The notes beneath the pieces are model-generated. The model was given only the letters and a program-made list of their open reading frames with translations, was not told the DNA's origin and did not search any database. A stretch of 64,000 nt of DNA from an uncultured Bacteroidales bacterium (GTDB taxonomy: Bacteria; Bacteroidota; Bacteroidia; Bacteroidales; WCHB1-69): the NCBI GenBank assembly GCA_934699095.1, contig CAKUVI010000010.1, positions 1-64,000 on the forward strand. The letters run 5' to 3'. The translations under genes and the position numbers were made by a program. Below, one piece after another: positions 16,901 to 24,136 of the stretch (its first letter is position 1; each line of letters begins with the position of its first letter).

Positions 16901-17205
16901 GTTATAAACATGCATATATCATAGATCGGATTTCTGACAAAACTGATGACAGAGGCAGGCGCCAAATAGTGCATTTATATCAAGTAAATGTCCGTAATGG
17001 GAAAAGGACACCTGTAACAGGGGCCAAGATTCCCATTCTGGACTTCAACACGCTTAACAACATATCATCTGTAAGTGATGAGGTTTTATATAGGGATGTT
17101 GTTGTTCGTAAGGGTATCGCATCAGAAAGAAAGACAGACGGTATTCGCGTAAAAGTATTTTCAACAAATGCAATATTGTTCGAAATGCTTCCGATAATAC
17201 GGTAA
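13966..17205 (+). CDS. Secreted tandem TldD/PmbA-like protein with degraded metal motif
   Basis: The 1079-residue protein has a signal peptide (MKKMILKKWLICVALIFALT, ending FSQ). It reads as two TldD/PmbA-like halves. The first (about 30-640) carries IMMHNTAGHTAD at residues 306-316, the place of the HExxxH zinc motif of TldD, but with Asn309 instead of Glu. The second (about 700-1079) has YYGPVLVTGMAVQQLLAAALL where the motif should be, without it, followed by TldD-like FYPESDADGVKMERTEVIRNGEL. Real TldD and PmbA are cytosolic and about 450-480 residues. An inactive, exported, fused version is therefore proposed. It follows purA by 7 bases. Confidence 0.7.
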   Translation: MKKMILKKWLICVALIFALTPLFSQNDPQSDSLLQILKTQLNSSYKKLTTAPTPAYYLAYRVEESTSVEQTSSFGHLCNNEKQRSVKLFIEIRVGNPAIDNMHPYSNEPTISTAVPLPYDFNRQLISKIIKTETEKAYAIALERHATISAAAELPSAGNEGQLLFLTADPDEFYQPSSSFDFDNELWIEHTKFYTSDMSQFLKTASAKLNYTQKRNYFVNSENTYIVENHDYTYLDIAVEGLAPDNTLHHLTHRYFTDIPSHLPDKYTVNQKMKKMEEMLFQHMAAEKATTISCPVIFSAKVAAIMMHNTAGHTADNNDGKPLLQSFAHNNHISIISDPTGENYNGNILSGHYNFDYEGIKSEKVTIVDRGSVVGMLSGRTQQKGALRSNGHSRIFPIQSNLITTFDYPISHSSLENEMRKLLRQKKLEYGLLVVDADITCDTNNIINIYPTTCYKIFADNRPNVLVRNVRIESLGKLLADNIVCGGGDMECVAVTCLKHNVATPTHSCAPEMLIDNVTCSQYAIYGDNWIYGGYPQSAATEEDELSEIFFAAAENVYGNNLEELRTQNSNAPYYSEFLMTDAHEFSVVSSCGSTITSSERDVRSVSPRFLLGSDKFNNENLFEGDHNTLNVYALPVELDGRNLVRELSKISKIEYGNVLRQWKVKNSVPDIIRNQKLHDRSLNDKTCERWQQKSSETTLGHLEERANELSARFKDAGFIESSKVEISACTGSAYFWNSEKTTYTKPVATICLHLEAVVNNKTGKAVLNEKDLYLDDYAELSKIKKTSDGRDIQLIETAIDSFIRECEEIHGGEEMEGDYYGPVLVTGMAVQQLLAAALLEGETNILSQREPVFISDYSHNLFNYNILESKKDNIVTNKNISVYCNGTGGGFYPESDADGVKMERTEVIRNGELITLMGDCTPTGSVEHSNGGRQIAITEDGFISAKGVKRVDLICEGGIRTSMSNLERNFLKTAQKKGYKHAYIIDRISDKTDDRGRRQIVHLYQVNVRNGKRTPVTGAKIPILDFNTLNNISSVSDEVLYRDVVVRKGIASERKTDGIRVKVFSTNAILFEMLPIIR

Positions 17206-17440
17206 AATCGGGGAAAAGACAAAAAATCATCGTAAAAATATGAATCCATAAGAAATGGAGACGTGCCATGGCGCTTCCCTACAGCTTGTGAATTATTATC
17301 CTGCTGATCAAAAACCTACGTTTTCTATAGGACAGTAATTTAAATATTAAACAAACGATTATAAATGCCAATTGAAGAGTTTTTCCTGACAGCAATGGTA
17401 ATTTATATGATAATTATTTCAGACTGCAATATATTTTTTA

Positions 17441-17448
17441 TATTTTTG
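17441..17448 (+). promoter_or_regulatory. -7 box (TATTTTTG) for the lipoprotein/TetR pair
   Basis: TAnnTTTG match 26 bases upstream of the ATG at 17475. The rest of the 17206-17474 gap holds no gene that I can see. Confidence 0.55.
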
Positions 17449-17474
17449 CGCGAAATTTTCAAAAAACTTCAAAA

Positions 17475-18377
17475 ATGAGAATGAGAAAGCTTATCATTAC
17501 GGTTTTGGCTCTTATGACCTTTTTAACCGCCTGCGAAAAAGAATATTTAGGAACATTTTCTCCAAAGAAAAAAATCAACAAAATATATGTAAAATCAGGT
17601 TCCAACACAATTCTCAGCGAAGAATGGACCTGGTTCAACGGTCTTTTGCTGAAAATAGACCACTACAAGGACAACGGCAAAGAAATTGATTACACAGTAG
17701 AATACAAGTACGATGGCACAAGAGTATCGGAAGTACTATCAAAAGACGAGAAAGTGCAATATCATTATGATGGCAAGCAATTGTCAAGGATGGATTATTT
17801 CTACAAGAACATATACATGGAAAGCTACAATTTTGAGTACTCAAAAGACGGTAAGCCTGAAAAAATACTCTTCACAATAGAAAATGCCCAGAACGATGAA
17901 AAGAGACATCTGTCGCCGTTAGGCAATCTTGACCCCGCGGGAGATGCCGCCGATATACTTGTTGGGGAAAGCGGCGCGAAAGGTGGTGAGACCACTGGTG
18001 AGATAAAGATGGATTGGGATGAAGGAAACATCATAAAGGCATCAATACTGAGATATGCAGAACAGTCGTTGTCGGAAGACCCAACAATAACATACAATTA
18101 CACTTACGACAAGCAAAAAAGTCCTTTTGCAGGCCTTATGTCATACAAGATAAACAACATTTTCGACGAGACATCTGTAAACGGCAATTTTGACGCCAAC
18201 AACGTCATGAGCGCACACAGGACGGTTTACAAAGACAACCTGCACAGATACCGTACAGAATCATGGACATACGAATATGAGTACAAAAACAAATTTCCGG
18301 TTTCTCGCAAAGGCACATACACCGATCCGGACGGACACAGCAGGAAAGACTCAGAATACACTATAACATACTATTAA
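17475..18377 (+). CDS. Lipoprotein with YD-like beta repeats, unknown function
   Basis: The 300-residue protein starts with MRMRKLIITVLALMTFLTAC, a lipoprotein signal with the lipobox Cys at residue 20. The mature part has repeated short motifs of the 'Y-x-Y-D-G-x-R/Q-x-S' type (VEYKYDGTRVSEVL, VQYHYDGKQLSRMDYFY, YNFEYSKDGKPEKILF, YEYEYKNKFPVSRKGTY) as in the DUF4595-like lipoproteins of Bacteroidota. It is probably an outer-membrane lipoprotein. The next gene, a TetR-like regulator, starts 10 bases on. Confidence 0.75.
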   Translation: MRMRKLIITVLALMTFLTACEKEYLGTFSPKKKINKIYVKSGSNTILSEEWTWFNGLLLKIDHYKDNGKEIDYTVEYKYDGTRVSEVLSKDEKVQYHYDGKQLSRMDYFYKNIYMESYNFEYSKDGKPEKILFTIENAQNDEKRHLSPLGNLDPAGDAADILVGESGAKGGETTGEIKMDWDEGNIIKASILRYAEQSLSEDPTITYNYTYDKQKSPFAGLMSYKINNIFDETSVNGNFDANNVMSAHRTVYKDNLHRYRTESWTYEYEYKNKFPVSRKGTYTDPDGHSRKDSEYTITYY

Positions 18378-18387
18378 ATCGAGTTTG

Positions 18388-18942
18388 ATGGGAATAACTG
18401 AAAAAAAGAAAAAAGAACTTTACGACTTCTATCTTGAGAACGGATTCAACCATTCCGTATGCACTATTTCAAAGGCGTTATCCATAAGCGACAAGACGTT
18501 TTTCAACCGTTATGTCAACAAATCTTCATCTGTTGAGATAGCATGGGACTACTGGCAGGAATTGATCGCGAGGAAATGGACCGAGGTCCGTTTGAACTGC
18601 AATAACGCGATCGAGGAGCTTGTGGTTTTCCTTTACGTGATAAAACAATCGAAGGCAGAAGAGACGCACTACTATTATTACTCATTGAAAAACAGCAAGT
18701 TTTTGCATAATGATTCATTTTTCAAGAAAACCATCAAGTCGATCATTTTGAGATGCAAGCAGAAGTTTTACGTGCATGAGCATCTGGACAGCGACATATT
18801 CACAGATTTTTTGCTCAACAACATTTTTTTCATTGACGCCGAGATAGACAAGAGGCCGGAGTTTTTGGAATACGTCCTGAGTGCGGCACTCACAGAACGC
18901 GGAAGGGAACTGTTCAAAGAGACTCCATTCGCCAGCCATTGA
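18388..18942 (+). CDS. TetR-like transcription regulator
   Basis: The 184-residue protein has an N-terminal helix-turn-helix (residues about 24-45: TISKALSISDKTFFNRYVNK) in the position and phasing of TetR regulators. A helical, Cys-poor ligand-binding-like domain without clear family follows. The ATG at 18388 is preferred over a TTG one codon earlier. It follows a lipoprotein gene with a 10-base gap, so it may control that gene. Its 3' end overlaps the convergent WYL remnant by 29 bases. Confidence 0.65.
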   Translation: MGITEKKKKELYDFYLENGFNHSVCTISKALSISDKTFFNRYVNKSSSVEIAWDYWQELIARKWTEVRLNCNNAIEELVVFLYVIKQSKAEETHYYYYSLKNSKFLHNDSFFKKTIKSIILRCKQKFYVHEHLDSDIFTDFLLNNIFFIDAEIDKRPEFLEYVLSAALTERGRELFKETPFASH

Positions 18943-19434
18943 GGTTGGACAGGCAGGCATTTCTACTTCTTTTTCCGATTATTATTTGCGATTTTCCACC
19001 TATACGTTTGATTTCGGCGCGCAACGGGAGCGGATCCAGCACCTCGGCTGATTCACCGAGAGAAAGCAGCTCCTGCACAAAATCTATTGTTGGACGAATA
19101 TAGTATGTGAAGATTGAATATTGTGGGCCGCGCTCCACCTCTTTTTGCGAGGAATGCAGAGGCAGAGAACGCAGGTATTTCGACTGTGACGCGTCAACTT
19201 TCAAGCGGATCAACTGTGGTTTCTCATCAGTGACTATCACACCGAAGCAGGAGCTGAAGAATGCATCAGCATCGAAATCGGGGGGCATGGTGAAGCTCTC
19301 GAATTCAATGTCTATGTCCAACATACGGTCAAGTGCATAGACTTTCAGGGGGCCGTCGCCATACTTGCCTAAGAGATACCATCGGCGCTTGAAAGCCTTT
19401 AGAGCGTAGGGTTCCACATGATAGTAGCTGCAAG
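18914..19434 (-). pseudogene. WYL-domain regulator, 5' half lost at an IS30 insertion
   Basis: The surviving about 173 codons hold the WYL domain (YHVEPYALKAFKRRWYLLGK) and the C-terminal WCX-like extension (VDASQSKYLRSLPLHSS, EVLDPLPLRAEIKRI). Complete proteins of this type have an N-terminal helix-turn-helix of about 100-150 residues. Here the sequence stops at the left end of the IS30 element (19435). The remaining frame uses a start inside the IS (MFTRFYN at 19468), and nothing resembling the missing half lies beyond the IS. WYL proteins often regulate phage-defence loci, and the defence-like operon begins just across the IS. Confidence 0.75.
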
Positions 19435-19456
19435 TTAAACTTGGAAAGTTATAAAA
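19435..19456. repeat. Left inverted repeat of the IS30 element
   Basis: Pairs with 20101-20122 over 22 bases with three mismatches. It directly abuts the broken WYL frame. Confidence 0.8.
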
Positions 19457-19464
19457 GCGGGTAA

Positions 19465-20121
19465 ACAAACGAGCCCGCCGATCGGCGGCACAAGCTGGAC
19501 GAGAGCAGGAGAGCCTTCATCCGCGAGGACAAGCGCAACGGGGGCACCTTGTACAAGCACTGCCGACACAGGCTCAAACACAGGAAACGCTACGTGGGGG
19601 CGGGGGTCGCCCACATACCCGACAGGGTCTCCATCCACCAGCGTCCCGTTGAGGTGGAGGGCCGCAGGGAGTTTGGCCATTTCGAGATGGACCTCATCCA
19701 GAACGGCAAAGACTTAATTCTGACCATCACGGAGCGCATGTCCAGATTCCTGCTAATGGAAAAGCTCCCCAACGGCAAGAATGCCGACGATGTCGCCAAT
19801 GCCGCTATAAGACTCCTCAAACCACACAAGAAACACCTCAAGTCCATTACCACTGACAACGGAGGCGAGTTTGCCAAGCACAAGCTGATTTACAAGAAGT
19901 TGAAAATCCCCGTCTTCTTCACCGACCCTTATTCCTTCTGGCAGAAGGAAACTGTGGAAAACACAAACAAACTCATCCGGCAATACATACCTAAATATAT
20001 GAATATCAGACATTTGTCACGTAATAAACTGTTGGTTATCCAGAATATGTTGAACTACAGACCGCGAAAGGTTCTTTTTTTCAATTTTCCTGCAAATATT
20101 TTTTATAACTTTGCCAGTTGA
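19465..20121 (+). pseudogene. IS30-family transposase, N-terminus deleted
   Basis: The frame is open from just inside the left repeat but has no good start (a TTG at 19549 is the first usable codon). It carries the IS30 core: HRPVEV-like IHQRPVEVEGRREFGHFEMD with the first catalytic Asp, the central TTDNGGEF with the second Asp, and SFWQKETVENTNKLIRQYIP with the catalytic Glu. The N-terminal helix-turn-helix of about 100 residues that intact IS30 transposases have (total about 320) is absent. It is therefore probably dead, unless complemented. Confidence 0.88.
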
Positions 20122-20122
20122 A
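20101..20122. repeat. Right inverted repeat of the IS30 element
   Basis: Reverse complement matches 19435-19456 at 19 of 22 bases. The transposase stop codon lies inside it. Confidence 0.8.
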
Positions 20123-20175
20123 TTTATAATAGGTGAATTTGAAATATTCGTTTTTTTGAATTGAAGGGAAAATAG

Positions 20176-20183
20176 TATCTTTG
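20176..20183 (+). promoter_or_regulatory. -7 box (TATCTTTG) ahead of the methyltransferase/kinase operon
   Basis: TAnnTTTG match 33 bases upstream of the methyltransferase stub at 20217. It is the only recognisable promoter for the four-gene operon behind it. Confidence 0.6.
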
Positions 20184-20216
20184 CAGTCTATCTTTAATTG
20201 GGGTAATCTTCATCAA

Positions 20217-20291
20217 ATGGCAGACAAACAGACACATACGACCAAAACGGTGATCGACCTTTTCGCGGGAGCGGGAGGGTTGTCGGAATGA
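20217..20291 (+). pseudogene. 24-codon 5' stub of a C5 DNA methyltransferase (stub A)
   Basis: From ATG at 20217 the frame reads MADKQTHTTK then TVIDLFAGAGGLSE and stops with TGA at 20289-20291. DLFAGAGGLS is motif I (SAM binding) of cytosine-5 methyltransferases. The stub has its own promoter box and a normal start, but ends three residues after motif I. A second mini-frame (ATG at 20288, overlapping the stub stop as ATGA) runs 17 codons and passes over the start of the intact methyltransferase at 20325, so ribosomes could be handed on. It is either the remnant of a replaced methyltransferase gene or a leader peptide. Confidence 0.7.
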
Positions 20292-20324
20292 TTATGCCAA
20301 ATAGTGACAATCAAATAAAAGACT

Positions 20325-21392
20325 ATGTTATATGGTATTGACATATTCAGTGGCGCGGGCGGACTCAGTTTGGGTGCTGAGATGGCTGGTGCAACCATTA
20401 TGTTCGCTGTTGAAAAAGACAAAGACGCCGCTGAAACTTACCGTTATAATCATAAAGACACTCTTGTCATTTGCGATGACATACATAATGTTGACCCGTT
20501 GAAACATGTCACCCATATAGGCGAAAACGACCAACTGATTGTCTTTGGTGGTCCACCGTGTCAGGGTTTTTCAACTTCCAACACAGTAACGCGTAATATG
20601 CAAAATCCAAACAATAGCTTGTTTGAGGAATTTGTACGTTTTGTGGCCACATTAAATCCTGATTGGTTCCTATTTGAGAATGTTGAGGGCTTTTATCGGT
20701 TTGAGAATGGGTTGATTCGTGACAAGGTGAAGAAATGTTTTGAAGAATTGGGCTATACTGTCAATTATTCCATTGTGGTGGCCTCTGATTATGGTGTGCC
20801 GCAACACCGGAATCGTTTCATAATGGTTGGAAGTAGAAATGGTATCTTATTCCAATTTCCCGAGAAACACAAAAAAAACTATACGGTCAAAGATGCTATT
20901 GCTGACCTCCCAGATTTATCTAATGGTCAAATGGATGATTCTTTACCGTATAAGTGTTCGGCCAAAGAAGCAGGTGAATATGCCCAGCTAATGCGCCACG
21001 GCTCTCGCACCTCCAAGCAGAACTACGTTTCCCGCAATGCCGATTATGTCATTGAACGATACAAATACATTGGTCAAGGTCAGAATTGGCGAGCCATCCC
21101 CGAAGAATTGATGTCTAACTACAAAGACAAGAACCAATGTCACAGTGGTATCTATAAGAGATTGATAGCCGACAAGCCCTCTGTAGTTATATCCAATTAC
21201 AGAAAAAACATGCTGATACATCCTTTTCAAGATAGAGGGTTGTCTGTTAGGGAAGCCGCAAGATTGCAAAGCTTTCCGGATAAGTTTGTTTTTAAAGGCA
21301 GTCTGATGCACATTCAACAACAGATAGGGAATGCTGTACCACCATTATTGGCAAAAGCGGTTTTTGATAAAATAATGGAATATGGAGAATGA
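20325..21392 (+). CDS. DNA (cytosine-5) methyltransferase, first of the island
   Basis: The 355-residue enzyme has all key C5 motifs: I (IDIFSGAGGLSLG, residues 5-17), IV with the catalytic Cys79 (GGPPCQGFS), VI (FENVEGF), VIII (PQHRNRFIMVG), a target-recognition region (about 200-310), and X (QQIGNAVPPLLA). It methylates cytosine at C5 in an unknown DNA site. No cognate nuclease is adjacent; instead its last 11 bases overlap the start of the double-GHKL kinase gene, so the two are translationally coupled. Base use is A+T richer than in purA. It could be the self-marking part of a defence system whose effector is the downstream kinase-regulator-peptidase module. Confidence 0.95.
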   Translation: MLYGIDIFSGAGGLSLGAEMAGATIMFAVEKDKDAAETYRYNHKDTLVICDDIHNVDPLKHVTHIGENDQLIVFGGPPCQGFSTSNTVTRNMQNPNNSLFEEFVRFVATLNPDWFLFENVEGFYRFENGLIRDKVKKCFEELGYTVNYSIVVASDYGVPQHRNRFIMVGSRNGILFQFPEKHKKNYTVKDAIADLPDLSNGQMDDSLPYKCSAKEAGEYAQLMRHGSRTSKQNYVSRNADYVIERYKYIGQGQNWRAIPEELMSNYKDKNQCHSGIYKRLIADKPSVVISNYRKNMLIHPFQDRGLSVREAARLQSFPDKFVFKGSLMHIQQQIGNAVPPLLAKAVFDKIMEYGE

Positions 21393-23526
21393 CAACTCTA
21401 CTATATTGCATTTCAAGTTTGATGTCAGCACTTTTCGTTTGTTGGGAAGAGAGCTGATAACAGATCGTATCACGGCTTTGTTTGAGCTTGTGAAAAACTG
21501 TTATGATGCCAATGCTGAAAATGTTCAACTGACATTTGAAAAACTTAATCCATTATGTCCTGATAGCTGCATTATCATAGAAGACGATGGCTTGGGTATG
21601 ACCTTTGAAGACATACGAGACAAATGGATGGTCATCGGAACAAGTAGTAAAAGGAGAAATAGAACATCTCCATCTCCATACAATCGCATTGTTGCTGGTA
21701 AAAAAGGCGTGGGAAGATTTGCCGTGGACAAACTTGGTGGAAAACTCATAATGAAAACCAAGAAAAAAGGTTCTCCTGTTTGGCATTGTTTGGAAACAGA
21801 TTGGACCAAATACGCTGAAGAAGAGAAGCATCAATTGGAACTGGATTTTGAGAATTCTTCCGAGCAACAAAAACTATTTACAGACTTTGATAATAAGTAT
21901 TGGACAGAGCCTGCAGAAAGTGGTATTCAAGGTACAAGATTGGAGATTTCCGGATTAAATGATGCCTGGCTTGAGAAGGATGTAATTCGTGCCTATCGGG
22001 AACTTTCCAAAATAGTAAAACCTTCCTCAAACTCAAAATACCCATTCAACATTAGATTCAAAGTTCCTGAATATGTTGAATATAACGATAAAGTAGTTGA
22101 AAGTATTGTTTTGGCTGAGGCGACACTATCTTTTGCTTTGAAGTATCGGAAAGATGAAAAAACGGGGATGTTTTATCAAGAGTATTTGGTAGAGAACAAG
22201 GGAGCTCTTGAAATCAAAGAAAAAGAAGCAGAATTATTCGGACCTATAGGCTTTACGCTTTATTATTATGACAAGGCAGGTAAAAAGAAATTTACCAAAG
22301 ATGATCGTATTGATGGAATAAAAGTATATCGGGACGGAATCATCGCAACACCTTTTGCTGAATATAAATCGAGTAGAGATGAACAAAAAGACCTATTTGG
22401 TATTGACAAGCGTCGTTGGTCTGGGTTCTTTGAAAAACTCAGCACCCGTGACATTCTTGGTTGGGTGGACATTACAGATGAATTAAATCCTGAGATAAAA
22501 GATTCCACAAATCGTCAGGATTTCGTTGATAATAAAGAATGGAATGCTTTAAAAGATTTTGTCATCAACCAAATCCGTCAAATTGAGTTATATCTAAAGC
22601 ACAAAAAGGATTCGAAGAAAAAAGAAAATGCTGAGAAACTAAAGAGTGCCGACAAAGATATTGATGACATCAAACAAAGAATCAGCAATATTAAAAGTCA
22701 ATCCTTATTGGTTTCTCCTGAAATAGATTCTGAACTTAATGAGATTGCCAATAAACTGGAAACAATTAAAGAGACTGTTTCAGCTTCCTCCAAAGATTAT
22801 GAACAAATGGAAGCGGATCGACGGCAACAAGAAAATATCATGTTCAGTTTGGTCTCTCTTCAAGCTTATGCAGGACAAATCTCTCATATTCTCAGAATTT
22901 CCATTGGAATTATCAAGCGTTCTGCTGAATTTGTGGCCAAATGGATTCCGTTGCGACAAAAGACAGAAAAATCCGTAATGCATGCCCGAAAGATTTTTGA
23001 CGAGATGAACAATTTGTCTAAAGCAATGGATTTCATGTTAAGCTACGCAGAAGATGATTCCACTTTTGAATTCTTTAGCGTTAAAGAAGCTGTTGCTGAA
23101 TTGTTTGAAGATAGATACAAACTCTTATTTGAGGAAGAGACAATCCATACAGAGTATGTTCTTGATGACGATTTCGAATTATCGTACAACAAAAAGGCTT
23201 TCCAAGACATGTTTGGCAACTTGATAGATAATTCTGTCAAAGCTTTACGGAATACGAAGGATAAGCGAATTAGATGCACGGTTTTCAGAGAAAACGGGAA
23301 CTTGGTGTTATTGTTTTCCGACAACGGGCCTGGGGTCCCTAATGAGATTCGTGACAGAATTTTTGATGTGTTCTATACCACAACTGCAGATTTGGGAGGT
23401 GCCGGACTTGGGTTATATATTGTTCGCACCCGGTTGAATTCCATAAAAGGAACTATTTCTCTCGAACCCAATGAGTTTAAGCCCACTGGGGCAACTTTCA
23501 AAATAACGATACCATTAATACACTAA
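21382..23526 (+). CDS. Double-GHKL protein: MORC/Hsp90-like ATPase fused to a histidine kinase
   Basis: The 714-residue protein is cytosolic (no signal or transmembrane segment). The N-terminal Bergerat ATPase has ELVKNCYDA (Glu35, Asn39, Asp42), EDDGLGM (67-73) and GKKGVGRFA (107-115), the pattern of MORC/MutL/Hsp90-like ATPases. A middle S5-like part follows, then a coiled coil (about 400-490). A HisKA-like helix with candidate phospho-acceptor His502 (GQISHILR) comes next. The C-terminal kinase ATPase has GNLIDNSVKAL (N box), SDNGPGVP (G1), FDVFYTT (F) and GGAGLGLYIV (G2). Two ATPases in one chain let it act as both sensor clamp and kinase. The response regulator follows after 4 bases. Confidence 0.9.
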   Translation: MENDNSTILHFKFDVSTFRLLGRELITDRITALFELVKNCYDANAENVQLTFEKLNPLCPDSCIIIEDDGLGMTFEDIRDKWMVIGTSSKRRNRTSPSPYNRIVAGKKGVGRFAVDKLGGKLIMKTKKKGSPVWHCLETDWTKYAEEEKHQLELDFENSSEQQKLFTDFDNKYWTEPAESGIQGTRLEISGLNDAWLEKDVIRAYRELSKIVKPSSNSKYPFNIRFKVPEYVEYNDKVVESIVLAEATLSFALKYRKDEKTGMFYQEYLVENKGALEIKEKEAELFGPIGFTLYYYDKAGKKKFTKDDRIDGIKVYRDGIIATPFAEYKSSRDEQKDLFGIDKRRWSGFFEKLSTRDILGWVDITDELNPEIKDSTNRQDFVDNKEWNALKDFVINQIRQIELYLKHKKDSKKKENAEKLKSADKDIDDIKQRISNIKSQSLLVSPEIDSELNEIANKLETIKETVSASSKDYEQMEADRRQQENIMFSLVSLQAYAGQISHILRISIGIIKRSAEFVAKWIPLRQKTEKSVMHARKIFDEMNNLSKAMDFMLSYAEDDSTFEFFSVKEAVAELFEDRYKLLFEEETIHTEYVLDDDFELSYNKKAFQDMFGNLIDNSVKALRNTKDKRIRCTVFRENGNLVLLFSDNGPGVPNEIRDRIFDVFYTTTADLGGAGLGLYIVRTRLNSIKGTISLEPNEFKPTGATFKITIPLIH

Positions 23527-23530
23527 AGCT

Positions 23531-24136
23531 ATGGAAGAAAAGATGGGCGTAACCATTGTCTATATTGACGATGATAAAAAGATGAAAAACGATGCTTTCC
23601 TTGATGACATTGAGGATGCCGTGGATGATATTAAATTTTTTGAGAATCCTTCTGACGGACTGACATTTATAAAAGACAACATTGACAAAGATATTGTTGT
23701 TTTATTGGACTGGAAATTCAACAACAGCTTGATGCAAGGAGACAAAATTTTGAACGATATTAATGAAATCTCTACATTGGTACCAGTCATTGTGTTTACG
23801 GGGGCCAGCATTGATGCCACAGAAACCAATAAGATGTTTAAAGGCAGTGCTTTCAGTTGCGTTCCAAAAGATGCATCTACAAAAGAGCTTACCGATACTA
23901 TCAGAAAAGCCTACGGTAGAATCCAGAACGACATTCGTTTTGTGATGGAAAAATGGATTTTGAAACAAGATGAAGATAAACGGAACAAACCCTATATGCG
24001 TTCAGGTGACAAAATCTATACTTTGAACGACATCCTCGCCTCTATTCGCAAACAAGACGAGTTTGGAAAAGAGACCACAAGGGGTATCTTGCGTCTTGCA
24101 ACAGAGTTGTTCACAAATAATATGCGGGAGAAATGA
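23531..24136 (+). CDS. Response regulator with a short helical C-terminal domain
   Basis: In this 201-residue protein the receiver domain (about residues 6-130) has the acidic cluster Asp13-15 (YIDDDKK), phospho-acceptor Asp60 (VVLLDWKF), Thr90 (VFTGAS) and Lys113 (VPKDAS), so phosphotransfer chemistry looks intact. The C-terminal 70 residues are helical and match no DNA-binding output domain I know, so it may pass its signal by protein contact. It lies 4 bases after the kinase and overlaps the peptidase gene by ATGA. The kinase upstream is the expected phosphodonor, the peptidase downstream the likely target. Confidence 0.85.
   Translation: MEEKMGVTIVYIDDDKKMKNDAFLDDIEDAVDDIKFFENPSDGLTFIKDNIDKDIVVLLDWKFNNSLMQGDKILNDINEISTLVPVIVFTGASIDATETNKMFKGSAFSCVPKDASTKELTDTIRKAYGRIQNDIRFVMEKWILKQDEDKRNKPYMRSGDKIYTLNDILASIRKQDEFGKETTRGILRLATELFTNNMREK

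Larger units (their letters stand above)
19435..20122 (+). mobile_element. Degenerate IS30-family insertion sequence
   Basis: The 688-base element is bounded by inverted repeats of 22 bases at 19435-19456 and 20101-20122, matching at 19 positions and sharing AAAGTTATAAAA at the inner end. Inside is a 5'-truncated IS30 transposase. No target-site duplication is visible at the ends. The left end cuts the WYL gene. Confidence 0.85.

Noticed and set aside
19435..20122. Target-site duplication of the IS30 element
   Set aside because: The flanks (…GCTGCAAG and TTTATAATAGG…) share no direct repeat, so no duplication can be claimed.
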